From Geomicrobium sp. JCM 19038 (GTDB lineage: Bacteria; Bacillota; Bacilli; Bacillales; Marinococcaceae), in the NCBI RefSeq assembly GCF_000698125.1, contig NZ_BAXA01000003.1:124001-188000 (forward strand): a stretch of 64,000 bases of DNA, given 5' to 3'. A program made the translations under genes and the position numbers. The notes under the pieces were generated by a model that was not told the DNA's origin, did no database searches, and saw only the letters and a list, made by a program, of their open reading frames with translations. Shown here in pieces: positions 18,548 to 28,605 of this stretch (the first letter of the stretch is position 1; each line of letters starts with the position of its first letter).

Positions 18548-18684
18548 ATAATTACATAACACAACACCTTCAACAATAATTAACCCACAGCCCTCCTAAC
18601 TTCGATCGAAAATAAAGCGATAAAACCTTCCAAGTCATCATATGGATAAGCAAGGGATGCTTTAATTAGAAAGGAGTCCAAGTG

Positions 18685-18930
18685 ATGCTTAAAATAACCG
18701 ATTTACAAGTAAAAGAGGTTGTGAATGTGCAAACGGGTAAGCGGCTCGGGACGCTTGGTGATGTGGATATTAATTTATCGACTGGGATGATTGAATCTTT
18801 GGTCGTGACGGGAAATAATCGGATGCTTAATATGTTTGGAAAGGAAGAGGAATTGATTATTCCTTGGAGTCAGATTGCTAAGATTGGAACGGATGTAATC
18901 CTTGTCTATGTTTATGGCAATAACTCTTGA
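18685..18930 (+). CDS. ylmC: YlmC/YmxH family PRC-barrel protein
   Basis: An 81-residue protein made of a single PRC-barrel-like domain (KITDLQVKEVVNVQTGKRLG, then LGDVDINLSTGMI). ATG 18685 follows AAGGAG by 8 bases; the GTG 3 bases earlier is too close. Members of this family occur in endospore formers and are often linked to sporulation, but the biochemical function is unknown. It is the first gene of the ylm cluster after the NERD insertion and is followed 79 bases later by pgeF. Confidence 0.85.
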   Translation: MLKITDLQVKEVVNVQTGKRLGTLGDVDINLSTGMIESLVVTGNNRMLNMFGKEEELIIPWSQIAKIGTDVILVYVYGNNS

Positions 18931-18967
18931 CATTTTTCTGCAAAACTACCGTCAAACGCTCGATATG

Positions 18968-18976
18968 TGCTAAAAT
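18968..18976 (+). promoter_or_regulatory. Extended -10 promoter for pgeF-ylmE-sepF
   Basis: TGC-TAAAAT is a good extended -10 element 34 bases before the pgeF start. The -35 region at 17 bases is poor. Confidence 0.4.
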
Positions 18977-19009
18977 ATAATGAAAGACTGCTATAAAGGA
19001 AGGCGTTTC

Positions 19010-19831
19010 ATGGGGAAAGAACCGTTTGTGTATAATCCAGTCGATAAGCTATTTCATTTAGAACCTATAGATCAGCGGATTGTTGCTGGTTTTACGAGTC
19101 GTAACGAAGGTGTTAGTCGTGCTCCGTATAACGAAGCGAACCTCGGATTACATGTTGGTGACGATCACGATGATGTGATCAGCAATCGAGAGCGTTTGAG
19201 TGCAAAATTAGGCGTAAGTCTTGATGACTTTGTCTACTGTGAACAAGTGCATAACAATATCGTTCAGAAAGTCACGACAATTGAGCGGGGCCTTGGCACG
19301 AAGAGTATGGAATCTGTCGTATCTCACGCTGATGGTTTGTACACTCGAGATGAGCAGGTTGTTTTAGCGACGCTTTATGCGGATTGTGTGCCTCTTCTTT
19401 TTACTGGGGACCGTGGCACAATTGTAGGAACTGCACATGCGGGATGGAAAGGGACTGCTGGTAACATTGGCGGTGAACTTGTCCGTCAATGGGTTGAAAG
19501 TGAGAACGTTGATGTGACGAGTATTCATGCATATGTTGGGCCTTCCATTGGGAAAGAAAAATATGTTGTAGATGATCGTGTGATTGACCAGTTAAAAGCG
19601 GTTTTGCCAAGTGATGTTGCGACTTGGAATCGTGTAAGCGACGGTCAATATGAGCTTGATCTCAAACTGACAAATGCTCTTTTAATTGAGCAAGCGGGTG
19701 TTCCTCGTCGTCAAATAACAGTAAGTGGTTATTGTACAGCGAGTGAGCCGGACCTGTTTTATTCCCATCGTCGAGACGGCAGTAAAACGGGGCGTATGGC
19801 AGCGTATATTATGAGATCAAGTGGGAGTTGA
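19010..19831 (+). CDS. pgeF: PgeF (YlmD), peptidoglycan editing factor / multicopper-oxidase-like
   Basis: A 273-residue member of the YfiH/YlmD family. Members have been assigned to purine nucleoside phosphorolysis or deamination, laccase-like activity, and removal of wrongly incorporated residues from cell-wall precursors. The His-Cys-His metal site is visible: CEQVHNN, LYADCVPLL and TAHAGWKGT. ATG 19010 follows AAAGGAAGG; earlier in-frame starts have no ribosome site. It overlaps or abuts ylmE, which fits a shared transcript with the sepF group. Confidence 0.9.
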   Translation: MGKEPFVYNPVDKLFHLEPIDQRIVAGFTSRNEGVSRAPYNEANLGLHVGDDHDDVISNRERLSAKLGVSLDDFVYCEQVHNNIVQKVTTIERGLGTKSMESVVSHADGLYTRDEQVVLATLYADCVPLLFTGDRGTIVGTAHAGWKGTAGNIGGELVRQWVESENVDVTSIHAYVGPSIGKEKYVVDDRVIDQLKAVLPSDVATWNRVSDGQYELDLKLTNALLIEQAGVPRRQITVSGYCTASEPDLFYSHRRDGSKTGRMAAYIMRSSGS

Positions 19832-19836
19832 GCGTC

Positions 19837-20535
19837 ATGGTTGTAGTGAGCGACAATTTACTGAACATAAATCAAGAAATTAAACAAGCTTGTGAGCGCG
19901 TAGGTAGGCATCAAGAAGAGATTAACATCGTTGCAGTGACGAAGTATGTGTCACATGAGCGTGCAGAAGAAGCTGTGGCGTCTGGTGTGAAGCACCTTGG
20001 TGAAAGTCGAGCAGAAGGACTCCTAGAAAAACGCGAGGCGATCACTGGTGCTGCTACGTGGCATTTTATCGGTCAGCTTCAAAGCCGGAAAGTGAAAGAT
20101 GTGATCCATGAATGTGATTATCTTCATTCGCTTGACCGCATATCGCTTGCCAAAGAGATTCAAAAGCGATACAAAGGAGACGGGACTGTAAAGTGCTTCG
20201 TACAAGTGAACGTCTCAGGTGAAGAGTCGAAGTCTGGATTAACGCCTGAAGGTGTTATGAGCTTTATTGAGCAATTGCAAGCGTATGATGCAATTGAAGT
20301 CGTTGGACTTATGACGATGGCACCGTATGAAAGTGTACCTGAAGATACGAGGCCGCATTTTAAAAAGCTCAAAGAATTGCAACAAGAGATTGTAAAACGT
20401 GAGTTTGCACATGCTCCGTGTCATGAGTTATCGATGGGGATGTCCAATGATTATACAGTCGCAATCGAAGAAGGTGCGACATTCATTCGAGTAGGCTCTC
20501 GTCTTGTTGGAGATGAGCGCAGCAATTTAGCGTAA
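19837..20535 (+). CDS. ylmE: YlmE, YggS-type PLP-binding protein
   Basis: A 232-residue PLP homeostasis protein with an alanine-racemase-like TIM barrel but no known catalytic activity. The PLP lysine is in [19 protein letters not shown], the GLMTMAPY loop and the phosphate-binding [25 protein letters not shown] are all conserved. ATG 19837 lies 9 bases after GGGAG; an in-frame TTG at 19828 overlaps the pgeF stop and has no room for a ribosome site. It lies directly upstream of sepF, a widespread pairing. Confidence 0.93.
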   Translation: MVVVSDNLLNINQEIKQACERVGRHQEEINIVAVTKYVSHERAEEAVASGVKHLGESRAEGLLEKREAITGAATWHFIGQLQSRKVKDVIHECDYLHSLDRISLAKEIQKRYKGDGTVKCFVQVNVSGEESKSGLTPEGVMSFIEQLQAYDAIEVVGLMTMAPYESVPEDTRPHFKKLKELQQEIVKREFAHAPCHELSMGMSNDYTVAIEEGATFIRVGSRLVGDERSNLA

Positions 20536-20551
20536 AGGAGGTTCGTTCATA

Positions 20552-20968
20552 TTGAGCATAAAATCTCGCTTTAAACGTTTTTTTGATGTTGACGAAGATT
20601 ATGTTGAGGAAGAATTAGATGCTCCTGTTGAAGAGTCAAAGTCTGACAGTGAGCAAAAAGATCGTACTCAAAATGTCGTAAGCTTGCAAAGCATTCAGCA
20701 GTCTGCCAAGATGGTTTTAATTGAACCGAGAACGTATGAAGAAGCTCAAGATGTTGCCGATCATTTGAAAAATCGACGATCGGTGATTTTGAATATGCAG
20801 CGCATTCAAAAAGACCAAGCCAAACGGATTGTTGATTTTCTAAGTGGCACGGTTTATGCCATTGGCGGTGACATTCAAAAGATTGGTGGGAACATCTTTT
20901 TGTGTACACCAGACAATGTAGAGATTTCAGGGGCAATCTCGGAGCTCATGCAACAAGATTTTGATTAG
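20552..20968 (+). CDS. sepF: SepF, FtsZ-bundling division protein
   Basis: 138 residues. SepF curves and bundles FtsZ filaments and anchors them to the membrane. An N-terminal amphipathic helix ([11 protein letters not shown]) serves as membrane anchor, followed by an acidic linker and the globular domain ([20 protein letters not shown] through [17 protein letters not shown]). The TTG start at 20552 follows AAAGGAGG with a 10-base spacing. Its neighbours ylmE and ylmG are as in B. subtilis. Confidence 0.94.
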   Translation: MSIKSRFKRFFDVDEDYVEEELDAPVEESKSDSEQKDRTQNVVSLQSIQQSAKMVLIEPRTYEEAQDVADHLKNRRSVILNMQRIQKDQAKRIVDFLSGTVYAIGGDIQKIGGNIFLCTPDNVEISGAISELMQQDFD

Positions 20969-20979
20969 AAGAGGTTGGG

Positions 20980-21246
20980 GTGAGTGGTTTTATGGCAATG
21001 ATCGGCCAGATCGTATTAATGGCGATGTCGCTTTATCAAATTGCAGTAATTATTTATGTTCTTTCTAGTTGGTTACCTGGATTGCGTGAATCAGGCTTTG
21101 GACAAGCATTAGCAACCATTGTTGAACCGTATCTAGAACCGTTTCGTAGAATTATCCCGAATTTAGGTATGATTGACATTTCACCAATCGTAGCATTGAT
21201 TGCTTTGGCATTAGCGCGACAAGGTGTAATTGCAATCTTCTTCTAA
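20980..21246 (+). CDS. ylmG: YlmG, YggT-family membrane protein
   Basis: An 88-residue protein with two hydrophobic segments and the family's RIIPNLGMIDISPIVALIAL. The start is uncertain: GTG 20980 (preceded by AAGAGG) or ATG 20992 (preceded by GGGGTGAG). The function is not known in detail; family members are placed next to division genes in Gram-positives. The gap to ylmH is 3 bases. Confidence 0.88.
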   Translation: MSGFMAMIGQIVLMAMSLYQIAVIIYVLSSWLPGLRESGFGQALATIVEPYLEPFRRIIPNLGMIDISPIVALIALALARQGVIAIFF

Positions 21247-21249
21247 TCG

Positions 21250-22002
21250 ATGGATATCTTTCAACATTTTCGTAAGGAAGAGCACGAATGGATTGTACAA
21301 GTACAAGACATAAAAGATGCTGTTGAAACGACGTACGAAGCAAAGCTCACTGGTTTTTTAAATCCGAGGGAAGTTGACATTGTACAGTCGGTGATCGGAG
21401 CCGATGAAACCGTTAAGGTTGCTTTTTTTGGAGGGATTGAAGGTGTTGAGCGTAAACGAGCGCTCATCTATCCTTTTTTTGAAGAAGTGTCGCCTGAGCG
21501 GTACAACATTGTTATGTTTCACGGGGCATTTGACCCGAAATTCTCAACTGTCTCACACCGCGATCTTCTTGGCGCATTAATGGCTTTAGGTGTAAAGCGA
21601 GAGATGTTTGGAGACATTCACGTTTTACAAGGCAAGGTTCAATGGTTCGCAACAGAAGAAATGCAAGACTTTATTCTGATGAATCTTGAAGGTGCAGGGA
21701 ATACGCCGTTAAGACTTTCGACACTTCCGCTACATAATGCGTATGATATAACTGATGAGTGGGAAGAAAAGACAGGATTCATCTCATCGCTTAGACTAGA
21801 TACTGCTATTTCAGAGATGTACAACTTGTCGAGAACGAAAGCAAAGGCATATATAGAGAATAGCCGGGTTAAAGTGAATTGGAGAACGGTGGAGGATCCG
21901 AGTTTTCAAATCCAAACTGGCGATACATTATCACTTCAAAAGCATGGACGTAGAAAGCTTTTTCAATCGATAGTGAAACGAAGAAAGGCAATTTACGTGT
22001 AA
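21250..22002 (+). CDS. ylmH: YlmH, S4-domain RNA-binding protein
   Basis: 250 residues. The C-terminal S4 domain is clear (SSLRLDTAISEMYNLSRTKAKAYIENSRVKVN). The N-terminal part contains a predicted RNA-binding fold with FLNPREVDIVQ and FFGGIEGVERKRA. Homologues are ribosome-associated and have been tied to rescue of stalled 50S subunits. No clear Shine-Dalgarno precedes ATG 21250, 3 bases after ylmG, so translation is probably coupled. Confidence 0.88.
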   Translation: MDIFQHFRKEEHEWIVQVQDIKDAVETTYEAKLTGFLNPREVDIVQSVIGADETVKVAFFGGIEGVERKRALIYPFFEEVSPERYNIVMFHGAFDPKFSTVSHRDLLGALMALGVKREMFGDIHVLQGKVQWFATEEMQDFILMNLEGAGNTPLRLSTLPLHNAYDITDEWEEKTGFISSLRLDTAISEMYNLSRTKAKAYIENSRVKVNWRTVEDPSFQIQTGDTLSLQKHGRRKLFQSIVKRRKAIYV

Positions 22003-22039
22003 CCTATGGTTTGAAGAAATAACTATGGAGGTGGCTTTC

Positions 22040-22561
22040 TTGGCATTAACACCGATGGACATTCACAATAAGCAATTTGCTAAAGGGTTCCGAGGCTATG
22101 ATGAAGACGAAGTGAATGAGTTTCTTGATCAAGTCATCAAGGATTATGAAACCGTCATTCGTGAGAAAGAAGAGCTGTTTTCTAAAGTTAATGAGCTTGA
22201 AGAGCGTTTGAATCATTTCTCAAACATTGAGGAAACGTTAAGCAAATCAATCCTTGTTGCGCAAGAATCAGCAGAAGAACTCAAGCGTAGTTCAAAAAAA
22301 GAGTCGCAGCTTATCATTAAAGAGTCTGAGAAAAACGCTGATCGCATTATTAACGATGCTCTTTCGAAATCGCGTAAGATTGCGCTAGAGCTTGAAGAAC
22401 TCAAAAAACAAGCAGCCGTGTACCGGATGCGATTTAAGATGCTAATTGAAGCACAACTAGAGCTTTTAGATGATGAAGATTGGGATAGCCTAACAAACGG
22501 TGTAGAAGATGAAGAAGAGGAACATACAAGTCATACATACGAAGACCAAAAAAGTCGCTGA
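22040..22561 (+). CDS. divIVA: DivIVA, polar coiled-coil scaffold
   Basis: 173 residues. It marks negatively curved membrane at poles and septa. The start is TTG at 22040, since GGAGGTGG at 22027-22034 then has a spacing of 5; an ATG at 22025 overlaps that site. The N-terminus LALTPMDIHNKQFAKGFRGYDEDEVNEFLDQV is the membrane-binding DivIVA domain, followed by heptad-rich coiled coil to about residue 135. The acidic C-terminal tail is variable in the family. Confidence 0.95.
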   Translation: MALTPMDIHNKQFAKGFRGYDEDEVNEFLDQVIKDYETVIREKEELFSKVNELEERLNHFSNIEETLSKSILVAQESAEELKRSSKKESQLIIKESEKNADRIINDALSKSRKIALELEELKKQAAVYRMRFKMLIEAQLELLDDEDWDSLTNGVEDEEEEHTSHTYEDQKSR

Positions 22562-22562
22562 C

Positions 22563-22591
22563 TTGACGTTCATGTAGAGATCGACTATACT
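22563..22591 (+). promoter_or_regulatory. Sigma-A promoter of the ileS leader
   Basis: TTGACG (22563-22568), 17 bases, TATACT (22586-22591). It overlaps the last bases of divIVA closely and lies just upstream of the T-box leader. Confidence 0.8.
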
Positions 22592-22599
22592 TTTAGCAA

Positions 22600-22850
22600 T
22601 ACTAACTAAATGTAGGCGTTGATTGGGACAGTAGTGATCAATAAACTTTTTGAGCGAGCGAGGGAGGGTGTGAGCCTCGTAAAGAGTTGATTCACGAAGA
22701 TCACCCAGGAGCTACCGAACAGAAAGCGTTCGAATAGGACGTGAGTAGAGTTTGGCGTGACTAAAGCGATAATTAGACTGAGTGGCTTATGAGCTATCAG
22801 GGTGGTACCGCGGGTAAACCTCGTCCCTATGAGTGGGATGGGGTTTTTTT
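22600..22850 (+). ncRNA. T-box riboswitch, isoleucine type, controlling ileS
   Basis: The T-box sequence AGGGTGGTACCGCGG is at 22799-22813. A Stem I with the AGTA element (22630-22633), the distal GAGGGAGGGTGTGAGCCTC loop region, and GAAGATCACC (ATC at 22700-22702 as likely specifier) can be recognised. A terminator stem (about 22819-22841) is followed by seven T. Uncharged tRNA-Ile binding would favour the antiterminator and allow ileS expression. It fills the 316-base gap between divIVA and ileS. Confidence 0.92.
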
Positions 22851-22877
22851 ATTTTGTACTGACTTAGGAGGAAAGAT

Positions 22878-25628
22878 ATGAATTTCAAAAAAACGCTACG
22901 AATGCCACAAACGGAATTCCCGATGAGAGGAAACCTTCCAAATCGCGAACCCGTATGGCAAGGTGAATGGAAGAAGCAAAGCTTTACGAACAAGTGATGA
23001 CGAAAAATGCTGATAAACCGATGTATGTGCTTCATGATGGACCGATTTATGCAAATGGAAACATTCACGTTGGACATGCAATGAACCGAATCGTAAAAGA
23101 CATGATCGTTCGTCATCGCAACATGGATGGCTTTAAAGCACCGTTTGTTCCAGGTTGGGATGCGCACGGATTGCCGATTGAAACGGCGCTCACGAAAACA
23201 AAAAAAGTTGATCGTAAGAAAATGTCCGTTTCTGAATTCCGAGCGGCGTGTGAAGCGTACGCGTGGGATCAAGTTGAAACGCAAAAAGAACAGTTTAAGC
23301 GTCTTGGTATGATCGGTGACTTTGATAACCCGTATGTCACATTAACACCAGACTTTGAAGCGAACCAAATTAAAGTGTTCGGTGAAATGGCTAAAGCGGG
23401 TCACGTTTATCAAGGGAAAAAGCCTGTGTATTGGTCACCTTCCTCTGAATCGGCACTTGCTGAAGCAGAGATTGAATATCATGACAAGCGTTCACCTTCG
23501 ATTTACGTAGCGATGAAAGTAACCAATGGTAAAGGGGTTATCGACAACGGTTCAGAGTTCATCATCTGGACAACAACACCTTGGACATTGCCAGCAAACC
23601 TCGGTATTTCTGTGCATCCAGATTATGACTATGCGCTTGTTTCTGTCGCTGATCGAACGTTCGTTATTGCGAGTAAATTGTTCGATGAAGTAAGCGAAAC
23701 GTTAGAATGGGAAGACGCTAAGATTGTTAAGACGGTTAAAGGTGCTGAGCTTGATCAAGTCGTTGCTGCACATCCGTTTTACGATCGTGACTCCCTTGTT
23801 ATGACAGGACAGCATGTAACACTTGATGCAGGTACCGGCGCTGTTCATACTGCACCAGGACACGGGAAGATGACTTTATTATTGGTCAACAGTACGGCTT
23901 AGAACCGCTTTGTCCTGTAGACAATAAGGGCGTTATGACCGAAGAGGCTCCGGGATTTGCAGGTATTTTCTATGATGAGGCGAACAAGCCAATCACAGAA
24001 AAGCTGGATGAGACCGGCGCGTTGCTTAAATTGAAGTTCATCACTCACTCTTACCCACACGACTGGCGTACGAAAAAGCCAGTAATTTACCGTGCGACTG
24101 AGCAATGGTTTGTCTCTGTTGAGAACATGCGTCAAGAACTTTTAGACGCGATTGCACGTGTGGATTGGCAACCGAAGTGGGGAGAAGTACGTCTTCATAA
24201 TATGATTCGCGACCGTGGTGATTGGTGTATTAGCCGTCAACGAGTTTGGGGCGTTCCAATTCCGGTCTTCTACGAAGAAGACGGTTCTCCAATTATTACA
24301 GATGAGACAATTGCACATGTGGCTGATTTGTTCCGTGAACACGGATCAAACATTTGGTTTGATTGGGAGACAAAAGACTTAATGCCGAGCGGTTATTCCT
24401 CTGAGAAAAGCCCAAATGGTAACTACACGCGTGAAACAGATATTATGGACGTTTGGTTCGACTCAGGTTCTTCACACCAAGGTGTTTTAGAAGAACGTGA
24501 CGACCAGCACCGTCCTGCTGATCTTTACTTTGAAGGTAGTGACCAATACCGTGGATGGTTCAACTCATCCTCATAACGAGCGTTGCCGTAACAGGTGATG
24601 CACCGTACAAAAAGGTATTGAGCCACGGCTTTACGCTTGACGGTAAAGGCGAAAAGATGTCGAAATCACTCGGGAATGTTATTGATCCTGCGAAAGTGAT
24701 GAAGCAACTCGGTGCTGATATTTTACGTTTGTGGGTGTCTTCAACAGACTTCCAATCGGATGTTCGTGTATCCGATGACATTTTGAAACAAGTGTCTGAA
24801 ACGTACCGTAAAATTCGTAACACACTTCGCTTTATGCTCGGAAACTTAAGTGACTTTGATCCAGCAACCGATCGGGTTAAGATGAGCGACATGAATGACG
24901 TGGATTTGTTCATGTATCAACGTCTGAATGATGTCATTTCACGTGCTCAGAAAGGGTATCGGGAGTATGCTTTTGGGACGACGTATCAAGCGTTGCATCA
25001 TTTCTGTTCAATCGATTTAAGTGCATTCTATATGGATGTTGCCAAAGATGCATTGTATTGTGATCATGAAAATGATGCCGAAAGAAGAGCGATGCAAACA
25101 GTGCTTTACGATAGCGTTGTTGCACTTACAAAATTACTTGCACCAATTACACCATACACGGCTGAAGAAGCATGGTGTTTCATTAAAGATCGTGAAACAG
25201 ACTATGTTCAACTTACAGAGATGCCTGACGTATTTACGATTGAGAACGAAAGCGAACGCGAAGCACGCTGGGCACACTTGTTAAACGTCCGTACCGTTGT
25301 GCTAAAGGCATTAGAGGAAGCAAGGGCAGACAAAGTCATTGGTAAATCATTAGAAGCAAAGCTCGTTCTTACTGTGGATGAAACAGCTTATGCAATGTTA
25401 AACGAGATGAGTCACCCTGAGAAGTTATTTATCGTTTCGCAACTTGAGCTTGTTAAAGGCGAAGAAACGAATGTTTCCGTACAAAAAGCTGAAGGTGATG
25501 CGTGTGAACGTTGTTGGCACGTGAAAGAAGATGTGGGTGAAGATGAAAGCTTCAACACACTTTGTACACGTTGTGCAGATGTTGTAAAGACGTATGACCC
25601 TGCGATTTTGGAAGAAACGGCAAAATAA
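22878..25628 (+). CDS. ileS: Isoleucyl-tRNA synthetase (three frameshifts)
   Basis: A class I synthetase charging tRNA-Ile. ATG 22878 follows AGGAGG. The reconstructed length is about 917 residues, as in the family. Motifs: the HIGH variant in [13 protein letters not shown], the KMSKS in [10 protein letters not shown], an editing domain ([25 protein letters not shown]), and a C-terminal zinc finger (CERCWH ... CTRCADV). Three breaks are each fixed by one base: G at 22969-22970, G at 23864-23866 and C at 24569-24570. All joined segments align end to end with no loss. The enzyme is essential, so sequencing error is the likely cause. Confidence 0.94.
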
Positions 25629-25684
25629 GCCTCGGTTAAATGGCTCCCTATGAAGAGAAACTAACTTTGTAGGGAGGAATTTAC

Positions 25685-26316
25685 GTGTCTTGGATGGAAC
25701 AAATAAAGCATGATTTAGAAGAACGCAAAAAAGACATTGAGCGACGAGAACATGCCCACGAAGAAGATGGGCGGGATAATGAATTGTCGGTGTTTGACAA
25801 TCATCCTGCCGATTCTGCGGATATTTTTTATGAGGCAAGTAAAGATGATGCGCTTCATATGCATCGCCACGTTGAACACGAAGAAATTGTTCATGCCTTA
25901 AAGAAATTTGAAAACGGTACGTATGGGATCTGTGAAGAGACAGGTGCTGAGATTCCTAAAGAACGACTTCTAGCCAATCCAACGGCGCGTACAGTTGTGA
26001 ATCCGGAGAAACCTGCAGATCAAAGCGGCGTCTTTCTTGGAACGGCACAAGGAAATCCGAGTCCGTATAGTGGTGGTCAGGTCGCTTCTGACGGAGTAGA
26101 TATGTGGGAAGCACTGATGAATACGACTGAAGATCAGAGTTATCATGAAAGCGCGACGAGCGACTTTTGGGTTGAGAAAGAGCTGGATTTACTGAGGAGT
26201 TTGAGCGCTATGCAAGTACTGGGATCGAAGGGTATCATGGAGCGGAACACGTACACGTCGTCAAGCCTCCAGACGATGACTTTACAAATGAAATTGAAGG
26301 AGAAGAGCGGCAGTAA
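25685..26316 (+). CDS. ylyA: YlyA, DksA/TraR-like protein (one frameshift)
   Basis: A protein of about 210 residues. GTG 25685 follows AGGGAGG. The N-terminal half is a charged coiled coil, then a DksA/TraR-like finger region (GICEETGAEIPKERLLANPTA) in which only one of the four zinc cysteines remains. B. subtilis YlyA belongs to this family and affects RNA polymerase with sigma-G. The frame breaks at about 26191; one extra A restores LTEEFERYASTGIEG and an acidic end. Stop TAA is at 26314-26316. Confidence 0.8.
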
Positions 26317-26327
26317 TTATCTGCCGC
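26307..26327 (+). terminator. Hairpin overlapping the ylyA stop codon
   Basis: GCGGCAG / CTGCCGC, a 7-bp GC-rich stem with the ylyA stop in its loop, followed by CATTTTCCTT. It may act as a weak terminator before lspA. Confidence 0.5.
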
Positions 26328-26354
26328 CATTTTCCTTGTAAAGGAGAGACAAAG

Positions 26355-26837
26355 TTGATCGCATTATACTATCTGATTGCGTTAGTCATTATCGGACTTG
26401 ATCAGCTAACTAAAATTATTGTCGATCGCAACATGGAAATTGGGGAATCGATTCCGATCATTGAACAAGTGTTACATATTACCTCACATCGAAATATGGG
26501 GGCAGCATTTGGAATTTTACAAGGGCAAATGTGGTTGTTTTTTATCGTAACTGCGGTCGTTGTCGTCGGAATCATTTATTACATGCCTAAGCTTATTAAA
26601 GAACATCGCGGATACGGTATAGCGCTTGGTGTTTTATTAGGCGGAACGATCGGTAACTTTATTGACCGGTTGTTTAGAGGTGAAGTTGTTGATTTTGTCG
26701 ATGTGTACATTGGAAGTTATAGCTTTCCAATTTTTAATGTCGCAGACGCAGCATTAACTCTTGGTGTGATTTTCTTGCTCATTTTAATGTTTATGCAAGA
26801 TCGGAAAGAGAAAAAGGAGCAAAGTAGTCATGAGTAA
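26355..26837 (+). CDS. lspA: LspA, lipoprotein signal peptidase II
   Basis: A 160-residue membrane aspartic protease that cleaves lipoprotein signal peptides before the lipid-modified cysteine. TTG 26355 follows AAAGGAGAG. It has four membrane segments. The catalytic aspartates are in GTIGNFIDRL and FNVADAALTLG; the N-terminal DQLTKIIVDR and NMGAAFGIL are conserved. It overlaps ylyB by 8 bases. A VanW-like lipoprotein at 46994-47899 would be one of its substrates. Confidence 0.95.
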   Translation: MIALYYLIALVIIGLDQLTKIIVDRNMEIGESIPIIEQVLHITSHRNMGAAFGILQGQMWLFFIVTAVVVVGIIYYMPKLIKEHRGYGIALGVLLGGTIGNFIDRLFRGEVVDFVDVYIGSYSFPIFNVADAALTLGVIFLLILMFMQDRKEKKEQSSHE

Positions 26838-27741
26838 ATTCGAATGGGTTATCGAAGAAGCGGGAACCCGTATAGACAAAGTTATCGTTACAAGAACAGG
26901 AGAATCTAGAACGACAATTCAGGACTGGATTAATGAAAATCACGTAACGGTAAACGGTGCGAATGTGAAAAGCAACTACAAAGTACAAGACGGTGATCGT
27001 GTCACTGTAATTCCAAAAGAAAAAGAACAACTTGAGGCAGTCCCAGAAGACATTCCACTCGACATCCGCTATGAAGATGAGCATGTTCTCGTGATCAACA
27101 AACCAAGAGGCATGGTCGTTCACCCTGCACCAGGGCATCCAAGCGGTACTGTCGTCAATGCTTTGCTCGGTTTAAAAATGCAATTGTCGACGTTGAATGA
27201 GGAAATGCGACCGGGTATCGTTCATCGAATTGATAAAGATACGAGCGGGCTATTGATCGTTGCAAAAACGGATCAAGCGCATCAACATCTTGTGCAACAA
27301 TTGCAAGGGCGTACGTTAAAGCGTACGTATGAAACGATCGTTCACGGTGTGATTGCACACGAATTTGGAACGATTGATGCACCGATTGGGCGTCATCACC
27401 ACGATCGTCAAAAGATGACGGTAACAGACGCCCACTCACGTGAAGCAATTACACATTTTACCGTCATCAAACGGTACAAAAATTACACGCGCGTAGAATG
27501 TCAACTAGAGACAGGAAGAACGCACCAAATCCGTGTTCATATGGAATACATTGACCATCCAATTGCTGGGGACCCGAAATACGGTCCAAAGAAGACATTG
27601 CCAATTGAAGGGCAAGCACTACACGCAAAGGAACTCTCATTTATTCATCCAGCGACTGAAGAGACAGTAACTGTAACCGCAGAACTTCCTGATGATATGG
27701 AGCAATTAATCTACAATTTAGAACATTCATCAGAGCATTGA
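26830..27741 (+). CDS. ylyB: YlyB, RluD-type 23S rRNA pseudouridine synthase
   Basis: 303 residues. An N-terminal S4 RNA-binding domain (TRIDKVIVTRTGESRTTIQDWI) precedes the RluA/RluD catalytic domain. The active-site aspartate is in HRIDKDTSGLLIVAKT, and RTHQIRVHMEYIDHPIAGDPKYG is conserved. ATG 26830 lies inside the end of lspA, preceded by AAGGAGC. The next gene is pyrR; the pyr promoter overlaps its stop codon. Confidence 0.93.
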   Translation: MSKFEWVIEEAGTRIDKVIVTRTGESRTTIQDWINENHVTVNGANVKSNYKVQDGDRVTVIPKEKEQLEAVPEDIPLDIRYEDEHVLVINKPRGMVVHPAPGHPSGTVVNALLGLKMQLSTLNEEMRPGIVHRIDKDTSGLLIVAKTDQAHQHLVQQLQGRTLKRTYETIVHGVIAHEFGTIDAPIGRHHHDRQKMTVTDAHSREAITHFTVIKRYKNYTRVECQLETGRTHQIRVHMEYIDHPIAGDPKYGPKKTLPIEGQALHAKELSFIHPATEETVTVTAELPDDMEQLIYNLEHSSEH

Positions 27742-27766
27742 CAAAAAATACGTTCAATGAAATAAT
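27738..27766 (+). promoter_or_regulatory. Sigma-A promoter of the pyr operon
   Basis: TTGACA (27738-27743), 17 bases, AATAAT (27761-27766). The -35 overlaps the ylyB stop codon. Transcription would start about 25 bases upstream of the first PyrR site. Confidence 0.8.
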
Positions 27767-27793
27767 AACGGTAGAAATAAAATAGCCCTTTAA

Positions 27794-28465
<672 letters not shown>

Positions 28466-28485
28466 TAATGAATACTCTTTAACCC

Positions 28486-28593
28486 AGTCCCGAGAGGCTG
28501 AGAAGAGGTTTACCTTGTTTACACTCAAATTAGCTCATATGGCTACGTGTAACTCAAGGTCCATCTCTTTGCCGCCGGGTAAAGAGATTTTTT
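28486..28593 (+). promoter_or_regulatory. PyrR attenuator 2 (between pyrR and pyrP)
   Basis: AGTCCCGAGAGGCT at 28486-28499 is the PyrR loop. The terminator is ATCTCTTT (28563-28570) / AAAGAGAT (28581-28588) with loop GCCGCCGGGT and six T. The pyrP ribosome site follows directly. Confidence 0.92.
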
Positions 28594-28605
28594 ATGGAGG
28601 TAAAC

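Noticed and set aside
25425-25838. 137-codon minus-strand frame across the ileS-ylyA junction
   Set aside because: Overlaps two plus-strand genes and carries no ribosome site or domain.
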